DNA of 64,000 nt, taken from JAAYTL01 sp031460505. Lineage in GTDB: Bacteria; Bacillota; Clostridia; Tissierellales; Tissierellaceae. Numbering within the stretch: position 1 is the stretch's first letter; the number at the start of each line of letters is the position of its first letter. The notes beneath the pieces were generated by a model. The model saw only the letters and a list, made by a program, of their open reading frames with translations, did not search any database and was not told the DNA's origin. The position numbers were made by a program, and so were the translations under genes. Positions 34,345 through 42,698 of this stretch are shown here, piece by piece. The stretch spans positions 186,001-250,000 of the forward strand of contig JAVKTT010000001.1 in the NCBI GenBank assembly GCA_031460505.1, written 5' to 3'.

Positions 34345-34655
34345 TACATAAAATTCAAAAGCAACATAAACGCTGTGATAAGGAATATTAAGCATTTTTA
34401 GTGATTTCAGAGAGTTGTTGGCGGTGAAAAACAACATCCCTTGAGATGCCGAACTAGCCTTGGAGCGGACTTTCCGAAATTAATTAAAGTAGGTAAGTAC
34501 GAATGAGCCAATCGTTAAAAATGGCAGGATATCGATTAGTAAATAATCTGTATCTCAAAGGGCATTTCGAAAGAAATGAATAAGAGTGGTACCGCGAAAG
34601 ATTATATCTTCCGTCTCTTAGGGATAAGTTTCCCTGAGAGACGGAAGATTTTTTT
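34345..34655 (+). promoter_or_regulatory. T-box riboswitch
   Basis: tRNA-sensing leader. Visible parts: Stem I with AGTGATTTCAGAGAG and a GTTGTT/AACAAC apical stem, AGTAGG near 34489, the T-box core AGAGTGGTACCGCG at 34583-34596, and a strong terminator at 34606-34655. The bulge base in TGGT should pair with a tRNA with A73. I could not assign the specifier codon safely. It controls the YkvI-like transporter gene. Confidence 0.92.
34606..34655 (+). terminator. T-box regulatory terminator
   Basis: Long stem beginning ATCTTCCGTCTCT and closing with AGAGACGGAAGAT, with an inner GGGA/TCCC helix, followed by seven T. It competes with the T-box antiterminator. Confidence 0.9.
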
Positions 34656-34720
34656 ATGCTCTCTCATGAGGATAACTAATTTTATAATTATGTATTAATA
34701 AAATTATGAGAGGTGCTAAA

Positions 34721-35917
34721 ATGGAAAAACAAAATCAATCGGTAACAAAAGCTATGGGATTTACTAGTGCAATTGCAGTAGCCAGTGTATTATTCGGATC
34801 TCATGCAGGCGGAGGATTTGCAACAGGAAATCAAGCAACACAATACTATGTACAATACGGATGGGCTGCACCAATAATGGCGATTTTAGCTATGGCACTT
34901 TTAACTTTAACTATCCGCGAATGTATTATCATGTATAATTCAAGAGGATTAACAAGCTACAAAGAACTTTTTCAAACCCTGTATCATCCATTTGATAAAT
35001 TATCATTTTTATTCGACATCTATTTCTATGTTATGGTTCTATGTGCAGTTGGAGCAGTAATAGCTGGAGCTGCTTCTTTATTAAATACAACCTACAGCAT
35101 TCCATATGTATCTGCTGTATTATCAGTAGGAGCCGTACTTTTGATCTTAACTATATTTGGTGCTTCATTGGTTGCTAAAGCATCAACAATTATGTCCGTA
35201 GGAATCTTAACTTCATGTGCAGTAATATTTATGTTGGGAATTAATGCTAAGATTCCTGAGATATCGGATATATTTATAACTAGAACAGGAAGCGCAAATA
35301 TTCCACAAGGAATTTTAAAAGCCTTTACCTATGCAGGTTTTCAGTCAGTAGTAATCCCTACTATGATCTCATGTGGTACTGTCTTAAAAAGTCCAAAAGA
35401 AGTTTCTAAATCAATGGTGATTTCATTTATAATCAATTCAGTAGCTTTGGTATTATCAGTAATCATGTTATTAGGTTGGTATACTGAGTTTACCCAAGTT
35501 GGTCAAACAACATTGCCAACATTATATATTACCGAACAATTAGGAAGGCCATATATATTTTGGGCATATAATATCTGCTTGTTCCTTTGCTTTATTTCTA
35601 CAGGAGTTACAACTATTTTCGGATTTGTTTCTAAGTTTGAGAAGACAAAAATATTGTCTGCAATTAATAAGGTTGTTGTAAGAAGAATTATAGTTTCAAG
35701 TTTTATAATGATCTTGTCAATGGGAATATCAATGGCTGGTCTAGATAAGATAATTAAATATGGTTACGGATATATGGGTTATTTTGGTATTGCAATAATA
35801 ATTATACCTTTCTTGACTGTAGGAGTGTATAAAAATCGTAAATATTTGAGAAAACAAAGCTCAGACAGTACAAATGTAAATATTACAAAAGTAGAAATAA
35901 TACAATCAGAGATATAG
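34721..35917 (+). CDS. YkvI-like membrane transporter
   Basis: Polytopic protein of 398 residues with ten or more hydrophobic segments, similar in pattern to YkvI-type proteins of the amino acid/polyamine superfamily fold: FGSHAGGGFATGNQ near residue 24 contains the broken-helix glycines expected in a substrate site. The ATG at 34721 is 6 nt after GAGAGGTG; the ATG at 34706 precedes that site. A T-box leader controls it, so its substrate is probably an amino acid or a precursor, needed when the matching tRNA is uncharged. It shares an operon with a dehydrogenase 21 bp downstream. Confidence 0.7.
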   Translation: MEKQNQSVTKAMGFTSAIAVASVLFGSHAGGGFATGNQATQYYVQYGWAAPIMAILAMALLTLTIRECIIMYNSRGLTSYKELFQTLYHPFDKLSFLFDIYFYVMVLCAVGAVIAGAASLLNTTYSIPYVSAVLSVGAVLLILTIFGASLVAKASTIMSVGILTSCAVIFMLGINAKIPEISDIFITRTGSANIPQGILKAFTYAGFQSVVIPTMISCGTVLKSPKEVSKSMVISFIINSVALVLSVIMLLGWYTEFTQVGQTTLPTLYITEQLGRPYIFWAYNICLFLCFISTGVTTIFGFVSKFEKTKILSAINKVVVRRIIVSSFIMILSMGISMAGLDKIIKYGYGYMGYFGIAIIIIPFLTVGVYKNRKYLRKQSSDSTNVNITKVEIIQSEI

Positions 35918-35937
35918 ATAAGAAAGGAGTAAATAAA

Positions 35938-37026
35938 ATGATTACACATAAAGTCCCAGGTTATACCATAGGTCGTGACGCATATAAAGAAGTAGAAAAA
36001 ATATGTACTCCTTTTGGAAATAAAGCAGTAGTAATAGGTGGAGAACGAGCATTAAAGGCTGCTAAGCAAAAAATAATAAATGCAACAGGTGAAAATATTA
36101 AAATAACAGGATTTTTCCCTTATGGGGGAGAATGCTCTATGGAAAATATAGAAAGATTAAAATCATTACCAGAGGTTCTAGAAGCCGACATAATATTTAC
36201 TGTAGGTGGTGGAAAGGCCATAGATACAGGCAAGGTTTTGGCTCAAACAACAGATAGACCATTCTTTACCTTTCCAACTATTGCCTCAACCTGTGCAGCG
36301 TCCACTGGTTTAGGGATTATCTATTATCCTAATGGTTCATTAAGGGAGTATTCATTTTCAGCTGACACACCGGTTCATGTATTTATAGACAGTGAAATCA
36401 TTGCATACGCGCCCTCAAAATATCTATGGGCTGGAATAGGAGATTCCATGGCTAAATTCTTTGAAAGCTCCGTATCTAGCAGAGGCGATGAACTTACCCA
36501 TTCTCAGGAGATGGGGGTAACTATAGCTAAGATGTGCAATGAACCTTTTGTTAGAAATGGTGTGAAGGCACTTAATGACTGCAAAGAAAACAAGGTAACT
36601 AAAGAATTTGAAGAAATCGTATCGGGAATTATCATATCAACGGGATTTGCATCAAACTTTTTGGACATTGATTTGACTACCGGTCTTGCTCATGCTGTAT
36701 ATAATGGATTTACCATTTTACCACAGATTGAAAAATATAATCACCTTCATGGCGAAATTGTATCCTACGGTATTTTGGTATTGCTTGTAACTGATAATCA
36801 AAAAGATGAATTTAACCGTATTTACAAGTTCAACAAAGATATGGGTTTCCCTACAAAACTATCCCATTTACATTGTTCAATAGAAGATGTTGATAAGATT
36901 GCCGATAAAGCTTTAAGCGGAATTGATGTAAGACATTACCCTTATGATGTTACTAAGGATATGATAAAGAATTCAATATCATTTTTAGAATCATATAATA
37001 TTGAGAAAAAACCTATAGCAATTTAG
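35938..37026 (+). CDS. Iron-containing alcohol dehydrogenase family (GldA-like)
   Basis: A 362-residue member of the glycerol dehydrogenase branch: NAD-binding VGGGKAIDTGK, FPTIASTCAASTG, then metal ligands Asp in GIGDSMAKFFE, His in GLAHAVYNG and His in NHLHGEIVSYG. These give the expected Asp-His-His metal site. It oxidises or reduces a small hydroxy/keto compound with NAD(H) in the cytosol. Being in a T-box operon with a transporter suggests an amino-acid-linked hydroxy or keto acid rather than glycerol (inference). Confidence 0.82.
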   Translation: MITHKVPGYTIGRDAYKEVEKICTPFGNKAVVIGGERALKAAKQKIINATGENIKITGFFPYGGECSMENIERLKSLPEVLEADIIFTVGGGKAIDTGKVLAQTTDRPFFTFPTIASTCAASTGLGIIYYPNGSLREYSFSADTPVHVFIDSEIIAYAPSKYLWAGIGDSMAKFFESSVSSRGDELTHSQEMGVTIAKMCNEPFVRNGVKALNDCKENKVTKEFEEIVSGIIISTGFASNFLDIDLTTGLAHAVYNGFTILPQIEKYNHLHGEIVSYGILVLLVTDNQKDEFNRIYKFNKDMGFPTKLSHLHCSIEDVDKIADKALSGIDVRHYPYDVTKDMIKNSISFLESYNIEKKPIAI

Positions 37027-37040
37027 TAAAGATTATGTAA

Positions 37041-37080
37041 TGTAAAGAATACAAGAGAAACCTCCATTGTATTCTTTACA
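37041..37080 (+). terminator. Hairpin after the dehydrogenase gene
   Basis: Perfect 14-bp arms TGTAAAGAATACAA and TTGTATTCTTTACA around a 12-nt loop, 15 bp past the stop. A poor T-tract follows, so termination may depend on the second hairpin at 37115. Confidence 0.6.
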
Positions 37081-37114
37081 TGTGACATCTATTTATGTTT
37101 TGTTATAAATAGGT

Positions 37115-37157
37115 AATCCTGATAATGACTGGTTCAGTTATTGTCAGGATTATTTTA
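37115..37157 (+). terminator. Second terminator after the dehydrogenase gene
   Basis: AATCCTGA/TCAGGATT outer stem (37115-37122, 37144-37151) with inner ACTG/CAGT pairing, then ATTTTAATT. Confidence 0.7.
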
Positions 37158-37232
37158 ATTAATGTTAAGAATGTTGTGCTTAATTTTAAATAATTTGAGT
37201 TATTTATATTCCAATTTAATTACAAAAAATTG

Positions 37233-37300
37233 TTGACTTATATATCAAGGTCCGATATATTATATATATCGAAGTCCGATGCATTCCACTTCGATATAAT
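37233..37300 (+). promoter_or_regulatory. padR promoter with repeated operator-like sequences
   Basis: TTGACT (37233-37238), 17 bp, TATATT (37256-37261). Two direct copies of ATATCRARGTCCGAT overlap the spacer/-10 and the region downstream, and ATATCGAAGT pairs with ACTTCGATAT in an inverted repeat near 37266-37297. This layout suits autoregulation by the PadR protein. Confidence 0.6.
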
Positions 37301-37320
37301 ACTATGTTTTGGAGGTTCAT

Positions 37321-37644
37321 ATGAATGATAGAATAAAGAGAATTTATATACCAATGACAGAGACTAGTTTTTATATATTGTATTCACTCCAAGAAGAAAT
37401 GCACGGATATAGTATAGGGACCCATGTTGAAGAAATCACAGGAGGAGATATTTCAATAAGCCCTGGTACAATGTATGGAAGTTTGTCTAAGATGGAAAAG
37501 GATGGATTAATAGACTTTATACGTGAAGAAGAAAATAGAAAGATCTATAAAATAAATGAACTTGGAAAGATAATTCTTGAAAAGGAAATAAATAGAATTG
37601 AACGACTTTACAAAAACAGTAAGGGGGTAAATCTAAGTGAATAA
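37321..37644 (+). CDS. PadR-family transcriptional regulator
   Basis: Winged-helix regulator of 107 residues with the PadR pattern LYSLQEEMHGYSIG, then SPGTMYGSLSKMEKDGLI, and RKIYKINELGK as the wing. The ATG at 37321 follows GGAGG by 5 nt; the TTG at 37309 overlaps that site. It overlaps the DUF2812 gene by 8 bp. PadR-DUF2812 pairs are common in Firmicutes; PadR represses the pair until an envelope-active or aromatic compound is bound (family knowledge). Repeats in its promoter are candidate operators. Confidence 0.9.
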   Translation: MNDRIKRIYIPMTETSFYILYSLQEEMHGYSIGTHVEEITGGDISISPGTMYGSLSKMEKDGLIDFIREEENRKIYKINELGKIILEKEINRIERLYKNSKGVNLSE

Positions 37645-38176
37645 AACTATTAAAAAGTTCAAGATATTCTTGATAACAGATTATGAAAAAGAGGAAAAAT
37701 ATCTCTCTCAAATGAGTAAAAAGGGATATAGATTGAAGAAAATAACTTTTCCTGGATTTTATACTTTTGAAGATGTAGATCCTGAAGATATTGTATACAG
37801 ATTGAGCTTTAAAAATCCAAGGGAATCTGATTTTAACAATTATATCCAAATGTTTAAAGATAATGGGTGGGAATATGCATTTGATTTTATGGGCTGGTCC
37901 TATTTTAGAAAAAGCGGAGACCAAAAAAATACTGAAATTTTCTCAGATGATGAGTCAAGAGTCGAAGAGGTAAATAAGGTATTTAAAAGTAGATTTCTTC
38001 CAATACTCATAGCATTCACATCAATAGTAATTCCAAATGCAATGAATGTTTTTAATGGAAGTTTCCAAAATTCTGCAACGCTATTTATTATATTTGTGTA
38101 CGCCTTGTATGTATTTTTAATCACTTACTGTGGATATGGTTTATTTAAATTGAGAAAAAAATATTCAGTTAAATAA
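37637..38176 (+). CDS. DUF2812 membrane protein
   Basis: A 179-residue protein with a cytosolic ~110-residue domain (KKGYRLKKITFPGFYTFE, typical of DUF2812, and NGWEYAFDFMGWSYFRK) and two C-terminal membrane helices. Starts at GTG inside the PadR gene after AAGGGGG. Function of the family is unknown; it is regularly co-encoded with PadR, as here, and is probably the regulated target. A strong terminator follows. Confidence 0.8.
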   Translation: MNKTIKKFKIFLITDYEKEEKYLSQMSKKGYRLKKITFPGFYTFEDVDPEDIVYRLSFKNPRESDFNNYIQMFKDNGWEYAFDFMGWSYFRKSGDQKNTEIFSDDESRVEEVNKVFKSRFLPILIAFTSIVIPNAMNVFNGSFQNSATLFIIFVYALYVFLITYCGYGLFKLRKKYSVK

Positions 38177-38178
38177 AA

Positions 38179-38206
38179 AATCAACGCTTTTAAAGCGTTG
38201 ATTTTT
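38179..38206 (+). terminator. Terminator of the padR operon
   Basis: Near-perfect stem AATCAACGCTTT/AAAGCGTTGATT directly after the stop codon, with TTT tail; A-rich on the other side, so it could also act on the minus strand. Confidence 0.85.
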
Positions 38207-38296
38207 AAATTTACGACTTTTAACTACAGACTGCCCAACCTTGACAGGGGTAACTCTATTAATTTCATCTGCATTTACATTTAATGAAATTAGGAG

Positions 38297-39235
38297 TTAC
38301 TCCCACTCAATCGTTGCTGGTGGTTTACTTGTAATATCAAATACTACTCTATTTACTTCCTTTACTTCATCTGTGATTCTAGTTGAGATTTTTTCAAGTA
38401 GTTCTAGTGGTATCTTTACCCATTCTGCTGTCATTCCGTCAACTGAATTTACTGCTCTTAAAGCTATTGTATGACAATATGTTCTTTGGCCATCTACTAC
38501 CCCTACTGACTGAATATTAGGTAATACTGCAAAGTATTGCCAAATCTTAAGTCCAGCTTTCTTGATTTCATCTCTAAATATATAGTCAGCATCTCTTAAG
38601 ATATCTAATTTATCCTTAGTAAGTTCCCCTAGACATCTAACTCCAAGACCTGGTCCAGGGAATGGTTGTCTTTCGACTATTTCCGGGGAAATATCCAATA
38701 ATCTGCCAACTTCTCTTACATCATCTTTATATAAAGTCTTTAATGGTTCTATTAACTCGAAATTTACATCTTCTGGTAACCCACCAACATTATGATGTGA
38801 TTTAACTGCTACTGAACCATCCTTATTAACACTCTCTACAATATCTGGATAAATAGTTCCTTGAACTAGATACTCAATATCAGTAAGTTTCTTTTGTTCT
38901 TCTTCAAATACTCTGATGAATTCTTCTCCGATTACTTTTCTTTTTTGCTCTGGATCAGTAACTCCTTTTAATTTCTCAAGGAATCTATCTTCTGCATCAA
39001 CTACGATTAGATTCATATGGAATTCATCTCTAAATACCTTTTCTACTTCTTCTCTTTCATTCTTTCTAAGTAGACCATGATCCACAAAAACACATGTAAG
39101 TTTATCTCCAATTGCTTTGTGAACTAATACTGCTGCTACTGAAGAATCCACCCCACCTGATAAAGCACATAGGGCTTTTTTGTTGCCTACCTTATTTTTT
39201 ATCTCTTCAATACTTTTATCTATAAAGTTTTGCAT
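38297..39235 (-). CDS. guaA: GMP synthase, ATP-pyrophosphatase/dimerization subunit only
   Basis: A 312-residue enzyme with the P-loop SGGVDSS (26-32) and the C-terminal dimerization domain ending KPPATIEWE. It aminates XMP to GMP. The usual N-terminal glutamine amidotransferase domain of bacterial GuaA (about 190 residues) is missing, and the gene has its own ribosome site (GGGAGG) so it is not a truncation by the annotator. The length fits the archaeal-type two-subunit enzyme. No amidotransferase gene adjoins; it must be elsewhere or free ammonia is used. Downstream of guaB on the same strand, giving consecutive steps IMP to XMP to GMP. Confidence 0.9.
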   Translation of the reverse strand: MQNFIDKSIEEIKNKVGNKKALCALSGGVDSSVAAVLVHKAIGDKLTCVFVDHGLLRKNEREEVEKVFRDEFHMNLIVVDAEDRFLEKLKGVTDPEQKRKVIGEEFIRVFEEEQKKLTDIEYLVQGTIYPDIVESVNKDGSVAVKSHHNVGGLPEDVNFELIEPLKTLYKDDVREVGRLLDISPEIVERQPFPGPGLGVRCLGELTKDKLDILRDADYIFRDEIKKAGLKIWQYFAVLPNIQSVGVVDGQRTYCHTIALRAVNSVDGMTAEWVKIPLELLEKISTRITDEVKEVNRVVFDITSKPPATIEWE

Positions 39236-39382
39236 ATACTTCCTCCCTTAGATAATGACAGTAACGGGAGAGCAATGCTCTCCCTATAAATTCTAAATCA
39301 AAGCCTAATAAAGAGGGGATACGACTCCTAACCCTGTCCATTTATGTCCAAAACAAGACAGGTGAAACGTCCCCTTGTCTTT
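39236..39382 (-). other. guaB-guaA intergenic region with hairpins
   Basis: Contains the REP-like hairpin at 39355-39381 beginning 2 nt after the guaB stop and a perfect GGGAGAGCA/TGCTCTCCC hairpin (39266-39284) just before the guaA ribosome site. Neither has a T-tract, so the genes can still be co-transcribed. Confidence 0.65.
39355..39381 (-). repeat. REP-like hairpin after guaB
   Basis: Minus strand arms AAGACA/TGTCTT around a loop with GGGGACGTTTCACC, close to the GGGACGGTTCT loop of the hairpins flanking the RAYT gene. Confidence 0.6.
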
Positions 39383-40834
39383 TTATCCTCTTGAATAATT
39401 TGGTGTTTCTTTTGTAATTTGAATATCATGTGGATGGTTTTCTACAAGTGATGCAGATGTTATCTTCATAAATTTAGCTGTTTCTTGTAATGTAGGTATA
39501 TCTTTTGCTCCGCAATATCCCATACCTGATTTTAAACCACCTATTAATTGATATACTACTTCTCCTAATGGGCCTCTATAATGTGTTCTGCCTTCTACTC
39601 CTTCAGGAACATATTTCTTAGTGTTTTCTTGGAAGTATCTGTCCTTACTACCTGCATCCATAGCACCTAGTGAACCCATTCCTCTGTATACCTTATATCT
39701 TCTTCCTTCATATAAGATGTCTTCTCCTGGGCTTTCATCTGTACCAGCAAATAGGGAACCTGCCATTACTACATTTGCTCCTGCTGCTAAAGCTTTAGTT
39801 ATATCTCCAGAATATTTAACTCCACCATCTGCAATTACTGGAACTCCATATTCCTTAGCTGCCTCAGCACAATCTATTACAGCTGTTATTTGAGGTACCC
39901 CTATACCTGTTACAACTCTTGTTGTACATATTGAACCAGGTCCAATACCTACCTTAACACAGTCTGCTCCCGCTTCAATTAATGCTACTGTAGCTTCTGC
40001 TGTTGCTACGTTTCCTGCAATTACTTGTAAATCTGGATATTCTCTTTTTATCTTCTTAACAGCTTCTATTACATTCTTGGAGTGTCCATGAGCAGTATCT
40101 AATACTACAACATCTACTTTTGATTTAACTAACGCAGCTACTCTATCTAGCATATCAGCTGTTACACCTACAGCAGCTCCAGCTAATAATCTTCCAGAGC
40201 TATCTTTAGCTGAATTTGGATACTGAATAGATTTTTCTATATCTTTAATTGTAATAAGTCCTGCTAACATGAAATCTTCATCAACTAATGGAAGCTTTTC
40301 AATCTTATGTTGTTTCATTATCTCTAAAGCTTCATCCATAGTTATATCTATCTTAGCTGTAACTAAATTTTCTTTAGTCATTACTTCATCAATTTTTCTA
40401 CTAACATTAGTTTCAAATCTAATGTCTCTATTTGTAATGATGCCTACAAGTTTGCCTTTTTCATCTGTTATAGGAACACCAGATATTCTATATCTTTCCA
40501 TTAATTCTAAAGCGTCTGATACTGCATGGTCTCTTGATAAGAAAAATGGATCTGTAATTACACCGTGCTCTGATCTTTTTACCTTATCTACTTCTAATGC
40601 TTGTTGCTCAATAGACATATTCTTGTGGATAATGCCTATTCCACCTTCTCTTGCCATAGCAATTGCCATTCTTGCTTCTGTTACTGTATCCATGCCAGCA
40701 CTCATTAGAGGTATATTTAATCTAATAGACTTAGTTAATTGTGTACCTACATTAGTTTCTCTTGGAATTATCTCTGACTTTTGGGGAACCAAAAGAACAT
40801 CATCGAATGTTAAACCTTCACCAACAAATTTCAC
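39383..40834 (-). CDS. guaB: Inosine-5'-monophosphate dehydrogenase
   Basis: A 483-residue IMPDH of normal length. The TIM barrel starts EGLTFDDVLLVPQKS, two CBS domains are inserted at about residues 95-205, and the catalytic cysteine lies in GPGSICTTRVVTGIG near 305, with the flap motif YRGMGSLGAM. It converts IMP to XMP with NAD+, the committed step to GMP, and precedes guaA. ATG follows AGGAGG. No purine riboswitch is evident in the 230-bp upstream gap, where TTGACT, 17 bp, TAAGTT on the minus strand is a possible promoter. Confidence 0.97.
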   Translation of the reverse strand: MKFVGEGLTFDDVLLVPQKSEIIPRETNVGTQLTKSIRLNIPLMSAGMDTVTEARMAIAMAREGGIGIIHKNMSIEQQALEVDKVKRSEHGVITDPFFLSRDHAVSDALELMERYRISGVPITDEKGKLVGIITNRDIRFETNVSRKIDEVMTKENLVTAKIDITMDEALEIMKQHKIEKLPLVDEDFMLAGLITIKDIEKSIQYPNSAKDSSGRLLAGAAVGVTADMLDRVAALVKSKVDVVVLDTAHGHSKNVIEAVKKIKREYPDLQVIAGNVATAEATVALIEAGADCVKVGIGPGSICTTRVVTGIGVPQITAVIDCAEAAKEYGVPVIADGGVKYSGDITKALAAGANVVMAGSLFAGTDESPGEDILYEGRRYKVYRGMGSLGAMDAGSKDRYFQENTKKYVPEGVEGRTHYRGPLGEVVYQLIGGLKSGMGYCGAKDIPTLQETAKFMKITSASLVENHPHDIQITKETPNYSRG

Positions 40835-41042
40835 TTACAATTCCTCCTCATTTGTTTTTTATTAGTATATCACAAATATTTATTTATAAAAAACAATTTA
40901 TATATTCCTATTAACTTAACAAATTTAAGCCGTAAAGTCAATAAGTCAAATCCACAAGAAAACGTTACAATTTCAACTTTTTAACCAATCTACTATATTT
41001 ATTTTTTTAAAAAACTAGGCCAAAAATTCCTAATATTCACAA

Positions 41043-41072
41043 AAAATAAAGGATACTTTTCTAAGTACCCTT
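41043..41072 (-). terminator. Terminator of the 41-43 kb sigma operon
   Basis: Stem AAGGGTACTT/AAGTATCCTT (one G-T pair, 41049-41072) followed on the minus strand by TATTTTTTG; it overlaps the stop codon of the last gene. Confidence 0.8.
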
Positions 41073-41433
41073 ATCGATTATGAATCTCTTCCATTCTTAC
41101 TTCATATCTATTCGTTTCGTCACGAACTCGTAATTTTATATAATCCAGTATTCCCGTTTCCATTAAACCATATAATCCAACATTTACAAACAATATACTC
41201 GTCACTATAAATATTGAAAATACATCGTATTTAATGATTACATCATCTTTATCTTTTTGACTCCTGTAACCACAGTACAATAATTCTCCACCTAATAACA
41301 TCAATATTGCAGGCCAGAATTTTATGGACAGTTCTACAGCTGATATTTTACTAAACTGTGCTATAAACAGTACTAATCCAAATCCTATGAGGACAATAGC
41401 CATAGAAATAGTTCCTACTCTTTTAATTTTCAT
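41071..41433 (-). CDS. Small membrane protein (LiaI/DUF5668-like)
   Basis: A 120-residue protein with three hydrophobic segments, including the IGFGLVLFIAQF and FWPAILMLLGGELLYCGY pattern seen in LiaI/LiaF N-terminal regions, and a charged C-terminal tail. It is the last gene of the ECF sigma operon, with its ATG directly after the stop of the preceding gene, and is probably part of the envelope response controlled by that sigma factor. No catalytic motif is present. Confidence 0.6.
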   Translation of the reverse strand: MKIKRVGTISMAIVLIGFGLVLFIAQFSKISAVELSIKFWPAILMLLGGELLYCGYRSQKDKDDVIIKYDVFSIFIVTSILFVNVGLYGLMETGILDYIKLRVRDETNRYEVRMEEIHNR

Positions 41434-42219
41434 CTATTCATCCTCCTCAACTATATCTTCATCTATATCCTTATCCTCTTTTCCCGATGATAAAGTCTTT
41501 TTATCCTTATTCAATATAACTCCACCAGCTATAATAAATATTAAGGAAACTATTGAAGTCTGGATATATCTCACAATATGATAATCTATCATTGGATATA
41601 GAATTCTTTCTAATATTATAATTATACCTATTGCTATTAATCCAGTTCCTAGCCATTCTGGTTTTATCTTAGGTAGTTCTAACTCACTGTTAATGATCTC
41701 TTCAGAGCCATCTACCAAATGCATTGCATCAAAGAAACTATAGAACCATATCAAAGGTAATAGAAATAATAGTAGTGATATCCCTAGCCATCCCATGAAG
41801 AATATAGAAAAGAAAAATGATCCCATAATGGCTAATCCTTTATTTTGATGTCCTAAATACATATGTCCTGCACCTGGTATAATGGATAATGCTAAGGTAA
41901 TGGTTTTTCTGTTAATTTTTGTGTCTATATTTATATCATCTATCCCTTGACTACTATTATATAGATGTCTTATCTCTAGCTTCCTCCATGCTGAGAATAA
42001 ATCTACTAAGGCAATTAACCAAAGCAATGAATAACCTATCATAAAGAGTATCAATCCTGTTTCACCATAGGTAACCATTCCAATAAATACACTTGCAAAA
42101 AATCCTGCTCCTAGTAGACCTAAAAATATCACCGCTCTTTCTCTTAAGCCAATATATAAATGGGCTAAACCTGGAATTACTGATAACATAAATCCAATTA
42201 TCTTACTCTTATCTCTCAT
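41434..42219 (-). CDS. Polytopic membrane protein with duplicated S-IPG-H-YLG motif
   Basis: A 261-residue protein with about seven hydrophobic segments and an acidic C-terminal tail. The motif LSVIPGLAHLYIG near residue 13 recurs as LSIIPGAGHMYLG near residue 112, showing an internal duplication of a TM2-like two-helix unit. The start codon overlaps the anti-sigma stop (ATGA), so it is translationally coupled. Function unknown; envelope role inferred from the sigma/anti-sigma context. Confidence 0.6.
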   Translation of the reverse strand: MRDKSKIIGFMLSVIPGLAHLYIGLRERAVIFLGLLGAGFFASVFIGMVTYGETGLILFMIGYSLLWLIALVDLFSAWRKLEIRHLYNSSQGIDDINIDTKINRKTITLALSIIPGAGHMYLGHQNKGLAIMGSFFFSIFFMGWLGISLLLFLLPLIWFYSFFDAMHLVDGSEEIINSELELPKIKPEWLGTGLIAIGIIIILERILYPMIDYHIVRYIQTSIVSLIFIIAGGVILNKDKKTLSSGKEDKDIDEDIVEEDE

Positions 42220-42698
42220 TTTTTCTCCTCCTTGATTCTACTCATATTCTCTATACTTAACAATAAATCTGATGTGGAATTAACTATTCGATTTGAGAAT
42301 TTTCCTATATGATTTTCCATTTCTCTAGGTGTTTCTATAGACTTATTGATCTTTGGTACTGCATCTACTAAATTGGTGTAAAATCCACCAAATGTTAGAA
42401 ATATAGTTACAGATGCTACTGCTACATAATACATAAACTGGTAATTAAATGCCTTTTTAGTATTCTTAGGTTCAATTATTTTTACTTTATTTTTAGAAAT
42501 ACTCTCCATCACATTGGATGTAAAGTCATCTGGTACTACTTCACTTGCTAATATGAGCTCTTCTTCATCTATTAGAGAAAGAAAGATATCCATGCATATA
42601 TCACAATTATATAGATGCTCTTCCATTTCATCTAATTGCTCACTACTTAATGATTTTGTTTTATAAAGTAACCATTCTACATAATCATAATGCTTCAT
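42216..42698 (-). CDS. Zinc-finger anti-sigma factor (ZAS/HC2 type)
   Basis: A 160-residue protein: N-terminal zinc anti-sigma motif HLYNCDIC (H-x3-C-x2-C) at about residues 28-35, then a linker, one membrane helix near 90-110 (FMYYVAVASVTIFLTFGG) and an outer tail. It should bind and hold the ECF sigma encoded just upstream until an envelope signal arrives. Its start overlaps the sigma stop by 14 bp and has a GGAGGG site inside the sigma gene. Confidence 0.82.
   Translation of the reverse strand: MKHYDYVEWLLYKTKSLSSEQLDEMEEHLYNCDICMDIFLSLIDEEELILASEVVPDDFTSNVMESISKNKVKIIEPKNTKKAFNYQFMYYVAVASVTIFLTFGGFYTNLVDAVPKINKSIETPREMENHIGKFSNRIVNSTSDLLLSIENMSRIKEEKK

Noticed and set aside
34441..34500. 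Ile (AUU) specifier codon of the T-box
   Set aside because: I could not fold Stem I reliably enough by eye to fix the specifier position.
40895..40925. Rex operator before guaB
   Set aside because: Only a half-site TTGTTAA is present; no matching TTAACAA arm at the right spacing.
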